NCBI GenBank assembly: GCA_026225945.1
Contig: JAMJFZ010000239.1
Location: 31,448,501-31,512,500 of the forward strand
Origin: Cricetomys ansorgei
Taxonomy: Eukaryota > Chordata > Mammalia > Rodentia > Nesomyidae
Direction of reading: 5' to 3'
Length of the DNA: 64,000 nt
This document shows positions 1-11,000 of the stretch, piece after piece (positions within the stretch are counted from its first letter, which is position 1; every line of letters begins with the position of its first letter). Both the position numbers and the translations under genes were made by a program. The notes under the pieces are model-generated. The model saw nothing but the letters and a program-made list of their open reading frames with translations. It was not told where the DNA came from and made no database searches.

Positions 1-1009
1 AAAAAGGAAAAGAAAATTTGAGAAATGTGGACGAGATAATGAAGGTGGGTAGGAAGCTGGCTCACTAACACACCGGAAACTATGTAAGTCTCACAAGGAA
101 GTAAGCAGAGGCCAGCTCCCATGTGTTGATCTGGATTGATTCCAGCAGGGCAAAATGTTGTCTTTCCTGGGTAGAAAAGACCGTATGTTTTTCATAGGAA
201 CTGGAAAATTTTATGTCAACGTGATCTTTATCAAGCAATTTCGTTCTTTCTGGGTTTTTTTTTTCCCACATACAAGTAAGTGTTTTTTTGCTGGGAGTCA
301 ATTTGGTGCCAGATGTGGGTTGTATGCTGTACAACGGGGGTTATAGTGGGAAGGAGAATGTGACCCAAAGTCTCGGAGATAGGAGGGACATGATGATCAG
401 ATGACCCCAGGAAATCAATCCTAGAAATTTATGTCTCTGGTAACATCCCCAACTGAAAGCAAAGCAATCAGTCATACAAGGAGCTGTAAGCAGGGATGGT
501 ACGGTAATTCCCTTTAGTCTTGATGGACAGGGGTTTCCTTTAGAGGTGAGGCCAAGATATCCTGAGCTGCCCGGAAGAGAGGCCGGTATGGTTAAACCGA
601 CGATCAGTCATTGGTGGTTTGAAGGGTGGATCAAGGCTAACACAGGACCACAAGAGACAAACTTTAGTGGGCAGTGCTTGAGCAGAGTATATGAGAGGGA
701 AACCCTTACAGCATGGTGCACCTGCATCTGGAAGGGTGGGGGTGTTATCTAGAGGGGAGGAGGGTACAGGAACCCCCAAGCTAGAGGGGCCAGGAGAGTG
801 ATCTTAGTGCTGAACTCCACAACACTCGGGGTGTCTCTGGATGAGGGAAGTCTGAAGGGCAATGGTGGCCTGGCGTCTACTATAAGGCTCTGTCTCGTCA
901 GTGGCCAGTGGATATGGCGATTGTGCCACAGGTAGGCAAGCAAGCCCTGAATGCCTAAAAGGCTGCTTGTTTACCTGTCTAAGCTGTGTGCATTCATGTG
1001 TTCAGGTGC

Positions 1010-1310
1010 ACACACACGTGCACGTGTGAGTGCATGTGGAGGTCAAAGGATGAACTCAGATGTCATTCCTCAGGCACTATTTACCTTGTTTTTTCAATGA
1101 TACATCTCACTGGCCGGGGACTGACAAATTAAACTAGGGTGGCTAGCCACTGAGCCCCAGGGGTCTGCCTCTCTATGCCTCCCCAGTGCTGACATTCCAA
1201 GTGTGGACCCTCTGTCCCCACCATGTCTGCCTGTTTTTATATGGGGTCCTGGGGTCAAACTCAAGCCCTCAAGCACTTTACAGACTAAGTTATCCTCTAA
1301 GCCCTTGTTT
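1010..1310 (-). repeat. B4-type SINE (diverged)
   Basis: The minus-strand pattern shows the B1-derived half (GCCACTGAGCCCCAGGG, CCCCAGTGCTGACATT) followed by the tRNA-derived half (GGTCCTGGGGTCAAACTCAAG, then a diverged box). Boundaries are approximate. Confidence 0.55.
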
Positions 1311-1320
1311 GGCTATATAA

Positions 1321-1440
1321 AAAAAGAAAGAAGGAAAGGAAGAAAGGAAGAAAGAAAGAAAGAAAGAAAGGAAGAAAGAAAGAAAGAAAAGAAAAGAAAA
1401 GAAAAAAAGAAAAAGAACAAAACAAAAAAAAAGATAAAAA
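1321..1440. repeat. Polypurine GAAA/GGAA microsatellite
   Basis: About 120 bases are almost entirely A and G on the + strand, grading from GGAA to GAAA to A-rich units. It abuts the end of the B4 copy. The reading frames crossing it are artefacts of composition. Confidence 0.9.
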
Positions 1441-3339
1441 CACCAATTGACTGTGGAAAGTTGGGGGGGTTGGTGCCAACAGGCTTTTGAACTAGAGAGG
1501 ACTCTATTTTTAGATTCTTGTCTTTTTCTGAAAAGTCCTGGAAAGCCATTGGAATGCTTTCTGCAGGGAAGTTTGAAATCAGATCTGCGGTTGCACAGGC
1601 TCACCGTGGAGGGCTGCGGTGGAGGCCTCACACGGATGCAGTGGTCACAGTAAACTCAGGGAGCTGTAATTCTGCAGCTCCAAAGAGGCTGCTCACAGTC
1701 TCTGCTCATAGAGCACAGTTCACGCTCAGTCTGGGCCCTCTGCAGAAATACAACAGAATGGGCCTGGCAAGATGGTCGCTGTCTGACCATCGGTTTTTGG
1801 TGGCTCCTTAAGACCTAGAGTCTACCTGCCATTAAGAACACCTGTTCTTGAATCGTATTTGGCTGCTGAAAGGAAGAGTTTCTTCCATACAGAGGCTGTT
1901 GCACACCACTTCCCAGTCCTGAGTCCCTTTTCGAAGGACAGTGTGGGCAGGAAAGTCAAGAAAAGGATCTGCAGCACACGCTGAGAGCACCAGGAACCAT
2001 GATTATCATACACCCAAGGGACATTGTGCCCCCAGGAGAATCTGGCCCATACTCAGACCTCTGGACATCTCTTTTCTGCCTGGAGGTGCCTACTTCTCTG
2101 TCCGGAAGCTCCAGATGTTCCTCCTCTAATGTCCTCATCCACCTGCTCCCTAATCTCCCTTCTCACAGCTCCTGCCAGCACGCACCACTAAGGATTTGAT
2201 GCAACCATCTTTTTCTCTTGCTTCTTGAAGCAGCCAGTGGCCTTGGTTTAACACTTGCGAAGACGTCTGTGTTTACACTCCTTTCCTGAACACATAAGTA
2301 GCACCATCCTAGCTTGCAAAGAAGAGGGAAATCTTCACATTTTAAATCCTTACTTTGGTCCCCAAGGTTACCCTTTCCCCTCAGGATGAATTGAAGTGAT
2401 GACTCTAATCACAGGCTGGCTGCAATGGTTCCTAACACGAGATCCTGAGCCAGGAGTATCTGAACCACTTAGAAACACGTTAGAAATATAAGTTCCTGGG
2501 GCCTGACACAGACCTATAGGATCAGAATACCTGGGTGGGTCCAGAATTGTGTCTGAGTTATAGCAACCCCTCCTGGAGTGTCTGGTGCACACTAGAGTTT
2601 CAGATTATCCCAAGCCTGGCCTCAGACCTCTCTCTGCCTGTGCCATGGTTGGCAAACGTTTCCGAAGCATATCTTCTTTTGTGATAATTGTGTGAACAAA
2701 GGGGGATCTGTTTTCTCTTCCAAAGATCTTTCCAGATCTAGTGGCTAGTGAGGCACAGTCACTTTTTGAGAGGGAGATAGAACACGCAAGGTTCCCTCAC
2801 TGTTTGTTTAATCAAACAAAATTCCCCCACCCTAGAAGCAGCTCAGTTAAAAAAAAAAACAAAACAAAAAAGAAACATCATTAGTGTTTGGGGAATGAGG
2901 GAAGTGAGGAGTGGTAACGTGAACGTCCAGTCTGGTGGCTTCTTCAGGGTTGTTCCCACCAGCTCCTGTCCATTCAGACTCCGAGAGCCTGTGTAGAGGT
3001 CTCAGCAGGGGAGTACAGCAGCTCTCACAGCCTCATGGTCCTCCTCTATCAGGAGAGGGCTCCTCTTCAGCTGAATACACAGCTTCAGAAAGGGTACACA
3101 GGGAGTGTTGAGGGAGGAAGGAGACACCTGCCTAGCAAGCCAGGTCAACAGAACCAACTCTAGTGATCAGTAGGGTGACACTCGTCGCAGTCAGAGCTCG
3201 CTGGCGTCCTCATTCGTTTGGTTATCTCTAGTTCACTGAACACTGAGTACCCGCGGCACGCCTCAACCGTGGGAGAGTTTAGAGAGCCAAACCCTGACAT
3301 GTACGCCACAGCTCGTTACAGCTCAGGCTGGTCAGTGCT

Positions 3340-3490
3340 GTGCTGCAAAGAGTCTAGGGCTGGAGTTCAATTCCTGGAACTCACACGATAGAAGGAGAGA
3401 ACCAGCTCAGGCAAGTTGACCTCTAACCTCTACACACTCACTGTGGCATGCACTCACCACTACTCCCAGTACATAAATAAAAAATGTAGG
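3340..3490 (+). repeat. B3/B2-type SINE, 5' truncated
   Basis: Shows TTCAATTCCTGGAACTCACA, then CAAGTTGACCTCTAACCTC and a tail with ACATAAATAAAAAA, the usual B2/B3 3' arrangement. Confidence 0.6.
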
Positions 3491-3669
3491 GGGAAAAAAA
3501 GATTCTCAGGTCGATGTGGGAGGGAACACAAGCCTTATTTAACTCATGGCATAGTCATACCTAACATTTTTCTTTATTGTTTTTTGGAGACTGGATCATG
3601 ATCATGTAGCCCAGGCTGGCCTCAAACTATATAGCTGAGGATAACCTTGAACTTTAGAGCTTTCTTCCT

Positions 3670-3880
3670 ACAAGGGATTGTATTACAGCTGCTATAATAA
3701 ATTACCAGAGACTTAGTGGCTTAAAATGACCCAGATTTTTTCTTACAGTTCTATGGGATGGAATTAAGCACAGGTCTACCTGGACTGAAGTTAATGGGTC
3801 AGAAAGGGCATGTTCTTTCCTGAAGGCTCTTCAGGAAACCCTTTCAAGTCTTTTTGTGAATGAAAGGGGATTCCTGATAT
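3670..3880 (+). repeat. Ancient mammalian interspersed repeat (AACTTAGTGGCTTAAAA family)
   Basis: Contains GCTATAATAAATTACCAGAG, ACTTAGTGGCTTAAAATGAC and TTACAGTTCTATGGG, a widespread old mammalian repeat pattern. I do not assign its class with certainty. Related pieces lie at 4230-4520, 61990-62250 and 62450-62660. Confidence 0.5.
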
Positions 3881-4287
3881 ACAGGAGCAGAAAGCCTAGC
3901 AGGTGTACCCTCAGTTACGTGAGACATAAATGTTGTAAGGGGCGAACAGAACTTGCATATTTAGCTGAGGAGAACTCTGAGCACAGCGTTGAAGGTATAT
4001 CCATGATTCTTCTTACTGCTCATAGTAAAACAGGAGAAAAAAGAGATAGAGAGGGAGAAGAGACATATTTATTCTTAATGGAATCAGTATTGTGAGTTAG
4101 CTAATTCTCAACTTACCAAAATGGCAGAAAGGTGGTGAAATTAGAGATTTATTCTTAGGAAAATAAAAGAAAGAAAGGAAGAAAAAAAAAACCAACCACT
4201 AATAGAGTGGCTGTAAATTCACTTAATATCTCAGAAAGTTAAGTTGCCACCAACTTAGTGACTTAAACAATACAAATTTATTATCTC

Positions 4288-4424
4288 TCTTTTTTTTTTT
4301 CCTCTTTAGTTTTTCAAGAAAAGATTTTTCTGTTGTAACTCTGGCTGTCCTGGAACTCACAGAGCTCCGCCTGCCTCTGCCTCCCCAGTGCTGGGATTGT
4401 GCGCCGCCATCGCCCCGCACAAAG
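4288..4424 (-). repeat. B1 SINE with target-site duplication
   Basis: A reverse-complement B1 (poly-T, then CTGGCTGTCCTGGAACTCAC and GTGCTGGGATTGTGCGCC) is flanked on both sides by TTATTATCTC (4278-4287 and 4425-4434). It split an older mammalian repeat, which resumes at 4425. Confidence 0.88.
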
Positions 4425-6099
4425 TTATTATCTCACCGTTAGTTGTATAGGTCAAGAATTTGACAAGAGGTTTCTCTAGGTTACAGTTGAGGTGTCAGTG
4501 AGCTGCATTCCTTCCTGGGACCTAAGGGGCCTGTCTGTTTTTTTTGTTTGTTTGTTTTTAACCTGTTTCATCTTTTGATGTTTGTGGACCTAGCCTTTAG
4601 GCTAAACCATCTCTTCAGCCCATTCTTTCATCTTTTGGAGTCTAGCTACATTTCTTGTCTTCCGGTTCCTTTCATCTCCACCGCCAGCAACACTGTGTCT
4701 ATGTTTGTCTTTTTGTGCAGTTACAGCCACCTCTCCAGATTTCTTTAAAGTCCTTTGTGATTCCTTAAGGAGACCCATCTAGAAGGTCTAGGAGAACCTT
4801 CCTATTTCAAATTCAACTCAGGAACAACTTGCATTCTGTGTGTATATTGAATCTCTCTTTGCCCTGTAACAGCACGTTATCACACCTTCTGGAGATAAGG
4901 ATTTGGACATCTTGAGCATGGGGGGTGGGAAGCTTATTCTGCTAGCCACAGGGAATGGGCAAGAACTTCATCCTTGACTTACACACAAAGACAATAGCGT
5001 TCTGGGAGGTGACCGATTGTGCAGGGTTATCAGAGCTTAAACCTGGAGCCCGTGGCTACAAATCCTATTATTTCCCCTCCATATTGTCATCATTAAAATT
5101 ATGACTACAGAGTCTGGTGACTAAGTCAGAATATAAAAGGCCCATGAAGCCAGCGAACAAGATTTACCCTCTTCTTAATGAGTTCTTCTTGTTTGACTTA
5201 AGGCATATGATTATGTTTTCTACTAAACACAGATATAAAAAACTAAATTGTTGCACGTTACTGAGGTCCATGTGCATTTTTCTTTCCACAAAAGACCAGT
5301 GTACATTAGTCTAAACTATGTTTCCAGATAGGGGCTCTTTGCCAACTTTCTCTTTTGTTCAATTCTGTACTGTATCCACAGAGCAATGATCCTTAAACCT
5401 GCTTTTGTGGCGTGCCCTCGTGTCAGAGGGCTTATGAAATTCTCAAAGCAAATTTCGTTTACTTTCATGTTCAAAGGAAATATGCGCAGTGCCGTGCGTG
5501 TGCGTTTTTTTTTTTTTTTAAAGAAGTAAAACTTGTCGTAAAAATGAACAATGGTAGGTTCATAGGTTGCCAAAAAGTTGGCAAATGGCCTCCTAACAGA
5601 CTATATTCCATTTGAATATTGCTGCCAACAAGGGAAAAGGAAGGGGACATCATTTATGGAGAGACTGTGTCCTGGGGCACCAGCTAGGCACTTCCACACA
5701 GAAGCAGAGGTGGGACTGCAGGCAGAAATAACTTCTAAATTATTTACAACCCTCAAGATATAAAAATTAAACTTGTGGGTTATTATTAAAGAATGGCTTC
5801 AGTTCAAAGCGCTACAGGCCATCTGGCTCCTGGTCTGTGTGCTGAAGACTCAAGCATGGGGGAAGGACACTGCTGGATCCAAGCCCTGCAGCCGCTGGGG
5901 TGGGAGCCGCCCGGATCCTGAGTAAGTGGTTTGCTTTTAAGATGTGCCCTAAGCCAGAGGTGTTAAAGCTCAGGCAAGAAGGCTAGGAGTTCAAGACCAG
6001 CCTGGGCTACATCTCAAGACTCTGTCCCAAAACAAAGAAACAAATAACAACAAAAACTTATAACACAGACTATCAGCAAAGAAACTAAACATGGATATG

Positions 6100-6310
6100 A
6101 GATCTCCTGTGGTCCAGGCTGGTCTTGAACTTACTATGTAGCCAAGCATGACCTTGGACTTCTGATTCTCATACATCTATCTCCAGAGTGATAGATTATA
6201 TATATGTACCACCAAGCTTTTTTTTTTTTCCTCAATGCTAGGGATAGAACTCGGGACCCCACTCATATTAAGAGAATGCTCTACCGACTGAGCTACATTC
6301 GAAGCTCCTG
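6100..6310 (-). repeat. B4-like SINE (old)
   Basis: A B1-like half (GTCCAGGCTGGTCTTGAACT) is followed by a tRNA-like half (CTAGGGATAGAACTCGGGAC, CTCTACCGACTGAGCTACAT). Confidence 0.6.
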
Positions 6311-6339
6311 GACAGTAAGTCCTAAAGACCAGAAGGTGG

Positions 6340-6565
6340 AAGCCAGGCATGGTGGCTTGTGCTTAAAGTGCCCGTGTTGAGAAGAAGGAGAAGGGAGTCT
6401 CCAAGATCTCTAAGAGATCAATGGCCACAATGACCAGCCGGTCTCACTCTGGTGAGGGTCTCTGGACCCTGTCTCAAAAGACAAAGTAGATAGCTCCTGA
6501 GGACTGACATCTCAAGTTGTCCCCTGACTTCCTCACTCACGCACATGCACATGCACACGCACGCG
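6340..6565 (+). repeat. B4/ID_B1-type SINE
   Basis: Starts AAGCCAGGCATGGTGGCTTG and ends CTGAGGACTGACATCTCAAG, then TCCCCTGACTTCCTCACTC and an ACGCACATGCACA tail. This order is typical of rodent fused SINEs. Confidence 0.5.
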
Positions 6566-6686
6566 CTGATCCTGGCTTTGTCTGTAAGAACTGAGTACCG
6601 CTTCCCCTTTGGAAAGGTCAAGGCCTTCTGAACTGATACATCTGCATTTGCAGACACTGCCCTTGTAGTGGTGGCTGGATTGCTGT

Positions 6687-6710
6687 TGCTGCTGCTGCTG
6701 CTGCTGCTGC
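6687..6710. repeat. (TGC)8 trinucleotide repeat
   Basis: Eight uninterrupted TGC units, preceded by an imperfect unit. Intronic in SBSPON and short. Confidence 0.95.
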
Positions 6711-6849
6711 TCCAGACAGACTCAAATCCAGGGAAGAGAAGAGTCTGAGGAGTCAGATAAAGATACGGGATTTAATCTCTTTGAATAATCCTCCAATACT
6801 ACCAATTCTGCTGGTTTTGTTTGAGAACCATGTAAATAAAGGGTTACTT

Positions 6850-6960
6850 CTCTTAAAATTGAAAGAAAGAAAGAAGTAAGAAGAGAGAGGTGAGGGGGAG
6901 GAAAAGAGAGAGGAAGGGAGAAATAAAGAGGAAAATAAAAGAATAGGAAATCTGAAAAAG
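6850..6960. repeat. Purine-rich (GA) low-complexity tract
   Basis: About 110 bases of A/G-dominated sequence made of GAAA, GAGAGG and GGAAGGG blocks on +. Confidence 0.8.
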
Positions 6961-6969
6961 AATTAAGCT

Positions 6970-6983
6970 CTGCCATCTTGTGG
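6970..6983 (-). promoter_or_regulatory. Candidate CTCF core motif
   Basis: CCACAAGATGGCAG on the - strand matches the CTCF core at 13 of 14 positions. It is not in a recognised SINE. Occupancy is inferred only. Confidence 0.45.
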
Positions 6984-7504
6984 CAGTCAGGTGCCAGGAA
7001 AATCGGTGTGTAGAGCAAAGGTTTTTCTTTTTCTTTTTAACTAGCAAGCTAGATAACCGAGGTACTACAGCAAAAGCAGACCAGAGGAAGTAGGACCTGT
7101 GTGTCTTGGTGGCCATTCCCTGTCTCCATCCATTTTCTCACTGTAAACCACTTATGAAGCGTGTAAGCATACCCAGAGTACAGCGATGAACGAGGCAGAA
7201 GTCCGTCTGCCGGAGTTGGCAGCAGATGGAGTCAAGAGCTTTGTCAATAGATACTTCACCAGACTTAGGGACGGAACAGGAACAGGCAAGACACAAAGAA
7301 CAGTCAAAGGAAGAGATCAGAGGAGCAGGGAGCATTCCTGCCTCCTTTTCTTTGGATGAGATGAGAAAAGGAGGCACAGGAATCTTCCTTTCCTCCGGGG
7401 TTGTTGGGACTGGCTGGGTAGCCGTACCAGGGCCCTGTGCAGGGAGCAGAGCTATCAGGCTGTGGTTCCCAAGAAGCTGGGGAACCCCACAGTTTCTTCC
7501 CTTG

Positions 7505-7740
7505 CTTCTGTTTTAATTCATTCTCACATCTTCTGATCGTTTTCTCTCCTTCTTTCCCCTTTCTTTCTTTGGTCTCTCATCTGTTTCTGCTGCCTCTCCT
7601 CCTCCTCCATTTCTTCTTTCTTTCTCTTTCTCATGCCATAATCTCTATTACCACTTTCTTTTCTGTTCCCCCTCTCCATTATCTTTTATTTTCTGCCAGC
7701 TTTTCTTTTTGGGCTCCTCTCCTTCCTTTACACATTCATG
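7505..7740. repeat. Pyrimidine-rich low-complexity stretch
   Basis: C/T-dominated on + with many TTTC, CTTC and CTCC blocks; frames across it give artefactual peptides. Confidence 0.75.
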
Positions 7741-7963
7741 CCTGGAGGCAAATGTGCTCCAGAGGTCTGTGGCTCCCTGTCTAGATTCATGTGAACACTG
7801 ATTCAGCTTGCTTCAGAAGATGCTGTGACAGTCTCCCTTGATGGGGAGCCACTAGGATGTTTGGATTTGGAAGCAGAGACCTCAGACAGGCACAGAACCC
7901 AGTTTGGGAAACCTTACTGAGTACTTTGGCTACACGAATACAACATTATTCTCCCTTTTCTAG

Positions 7964-8054
7964 TTCCTGCCTTTATAACTAGCTCTGCATTCAACAAGAA
8001 GAGATCAATACAAGCCGCATCTCCACAGTGGTCCACACACACAGAGGATGCTGG
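7964..8054 (+). CDS. SBSPON: SBSPON coding exon, third from last to appear (91 nt)
   Basis: The acceptor is a pyrimidine run ending TTTTCTAG and the donor is GG|GTAATT. The exon starts with the last two bases of a split codon, reads PAFITSSAFNKKR through SPQWSTHTEDA, and ends with two bases (GG) of a glycine codon completed by the next exon. The segment lies between the TSP1 repeat and the cysteine-rich C-terminus. It contains no cysteines and is probably a linker. Confidence 0.88.
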
Positions 8055-11000
8055 GTAATTTGTTGCTTTAAAATTACAGTTATGTTTTCTCTGTCTTTCT
8101 TTTCCTTTCTCTTCTTTCTCCCCTCCCTCCTTACCTCCCTTTCTTGCTTCTTTTCTTTTAGGTTTTTTTGAGACAGAGTTTCTCTGTGTAGCTCTGGCTG
8201 TCCTGGAACTCGATCTGTAGACCAGGCTGGCCTTAAATTCACCTGCCTCTGCCTCCTGAGTGCTGGGATTAAAGGCATGCGCCATCCTTCCCGGCTTTCC
8301 CAGTCTTTCAAAAAGAGTGAATTTGGTTTGACTTTGTTTTCTTCTTGTTCATTAACTTAGGGTAAAACACGAGTTCACTGTGAGTTTGCAAAGTATTCGT
8401 CTTCTCCCTGGCTTTATGGTGCTGTGGTTGTCTGCCTCCAAGGCTGATCTCCCCCGCACAAACAAATACATACAATGAGATGGTGTGAGTTGAATAAATG
8501 CATGAATGCTCCTCTGAGAGTCTTTCATACAGGATCTCACCATGTAGTGCTCAATGTTCTGGAACACAGTATGTAGATCAGGCTGGTCTTGAACTCACGG
8601 AGATCCACCTGCCTGGGATTAAAGGGGTATCCCACCATGCCAGCAGCTTCTGAGAGTCTTCTCAAACTGTTCTGTAAATTTGAAAGTGGCTTCTCATCGG
8701 CACTGCACGCACAGGCTGGAAGGCACCTCCATGTTCATCCGAGTCCACTCCTCTTCCATCAGATAAGGGAGACTTAGCGGCCACATGTTCAGATCCACAG
8801 GCTTCTTACTAAAGATGAGTTATTGAACCTCAGACCTTTGCACACTTGTAATCCTTGCATTTGGGGTGGGGTGGAGTTAAGAGATCCAGGATTTCAAGGC
8901 CAGCCTTGAGTGACAAAATTTAGTTTGAGGCCAATCTGAGGCCTAAGTTTGCTATCTTAATCTCATGTATGTATGTATGTGTGCATGCATACATATATGT
9001 ATGCTGGGCACAGTGGCACATTTGTAATGCCAGCATTGAGAAGATCGAGGCAAGAGGATTGCTACTAAGTCAACTTGAGCTACACAGTGAAACCTTGCCT
9101 CAAAAAGTAAAGAATGATTAATATTTACCAAGTCGGGTTGACATGGCTCCTTAAGACTTCCCACAGTGTTGGGCTACTTCTAAGTATAGTAAGTGACTTC
9201 TTGACTTCTTTTGTTCCAGATACTGTATGGAGTTCAAGACAGAGTCCCTGACTCCTCACTGTGCTCTGGACAACCGTCCCCTGACTCGATGGATGCAGTA
9301 TCTGCGAGAGGGCTACACGGTGTGTGTGGACTGTCAGCCTCCAGCTATGAACTCTGTGAGCCTGCGTTGTTCCGGAGATGGTCTGGACTCAGATGGGTAA
9401 GGAAGGGCACCTGACTGAGGGCTTTCCCGCTTACCCCGAGGACCTGTCTCTGCAGGATGTGGGCAGCGAGTCAAAACTGTCCAGGGACCCAAATCCAGGG
9501 CTTTGGTTCTCATTATGGGACTCAGAGGATCTCTGAACCGGAAATACGAAGGGCAGTTTGATAATTGGGATTCATTTCAGATGAAGCTCCCCAAAGACTA
9601 CCAAAAACCTGATCAATACAAAGATACTGTAGAACACTTGAATCTGAATCTCCTGGGTTGGAGACTTAGAATGTGTATATACTTGGTCCTACTTCTTAGG
9701 ACCAAAAACCAGAGTTTTAGTAATCTCTTAAGGTAAGGACCTAAAACTTTTCCTATAAAATGTCAAAACTGGTTATTTTTGGATTTTCATCTAATACATC
9801 CTTTGTCATAATTACTAGCTTCTTATGTTGACCATGAAATCATTCATTAATATTATTTAAGCCTTGGCTTTGTTCTAACAGAACTGCATTTGCGGACACC
9901 AAAATATAAGTTTTGCCATGCGTTGTGAAATACTATTCTTCCCAGCAATCAGAAGGCAAAAGGCAGGCAGATCTCTGTGAGTTCGAGGCCAGCCTGGTCT
10001 ACAGAGTGAGTTCCAAGACAGTCAGAGTTACAACGGAGAAACCCTGTCTAGCCAAGATAGCCTGAAACTCACTACAGAGGTCAAGATAGACCAGAACTCA
10101 TGGCAATCCTCCAGACTCAGCCTCCTACATACTGGGACTACAAACTCAGGCTACCACACCCAGCTTAACTCTTAAAAAAACATAAAGTTTGGGGCTGGAG
10201 AGATGACTCAGCAGTTAAGGACTTGTGTTGCTTTTGCACAGGGCGTGGGTTCTGTTCCCAGCTCACAACTGCTGGTAACTCCAGCTCTGGCTTTTGGGGT
10301 TCCTGAACATACCCACACGTATATGTACATAATTAATTAAATAAATAAAATCTTTTTTTAAAAAAAACCCATAATGTTCATTCATTCTTAAGTCCATTCA
10401 AAAAGAGCGGTGGGCAAATAAATGGTCATACTGTGCTGGCCCGGCCCGGGTGATCTAAACCCCAGTAATGTTTCAGATCTGCCGTGCATGAGGTGGGTTT
10501 CTGCAGACATTGCAGACATTGCATCTCTCTGCAAGCCTCTCCCAGCCCTGCACTCACTCCTAGTTACACCTACTAAAGCCATTCACAGCTAGGAAAAAGA
10601 ATCATAGGAGCAGCTATGGACAAGGACCAATTTAATCACACGCACACAATGGTTTTCAGAATGTCAGGTGTAAGTCGTAAAAATAGATTAAAAGTAAAAT
10701 ACGGGCCTTTCCAGTTAATCGCTCTTCCCATCAAGTTTTAATATTTAATAATTTGGTTCGTGTTTATTAGTCACTTGTGCCTAGCAGTCTCTGTTGAGTT
10801 CACCATACGAGCAATAAAAATGAGTAAGGAATTCATATCAAATGAAACTTAATATTTGGATTCAATGTTTTTCTGAATACCTCATCTCTATTTTGACTTG
10901 AAATGAATTTATAATTCAGTTTGTACCCAATAAAGAAAGCACTTAAACCTTGGTTACTATATGAGTGACTTAATGAATAATATTTTTAATTCTCTGGCTT

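Larger units (their letters stand above)
1..7963. other. SBSPON intron: repeats, no exon found
   Basis: I see no SBSPON exon or other gene here. The stretch holds B4, B1, B3 and ID-like SINEs, polypurine and pyrimidine-rich tracts, a short CTG repeat and remnants of an old mammalian repeat. 1-950 and 1450-3300 are mostly sequence I cannot assign. Confidence 0.7.
8055..9219. other. SBSPON intron with two minus B1 copies and one plus B1
   Basis: The intron is largely SINE: B1 at about 8155-8297 and 8527-8650 (minus) and a diverged B1 at 9003-9112 (plus), with a short ATGT-type microsatellite near 8966-9002. No coding exon is seen. Confidence 0.7.

Noticed and set aside
1290..1631. 113-codon - strand frame rich in F, L and S
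   Set aside because: Produced by translation of the GAAA/GGAA microsatellite.
6687..6710. TGC repeat as a disease-type expansion
   Set aside because: Only eight units and intronic; ordinary length.
1..7963. SBSPON somatomedin-B or TSP1 exons
   Set aside because: I searched for cysteine-rich coding next to splice sites and found none; they should lie left of the window.
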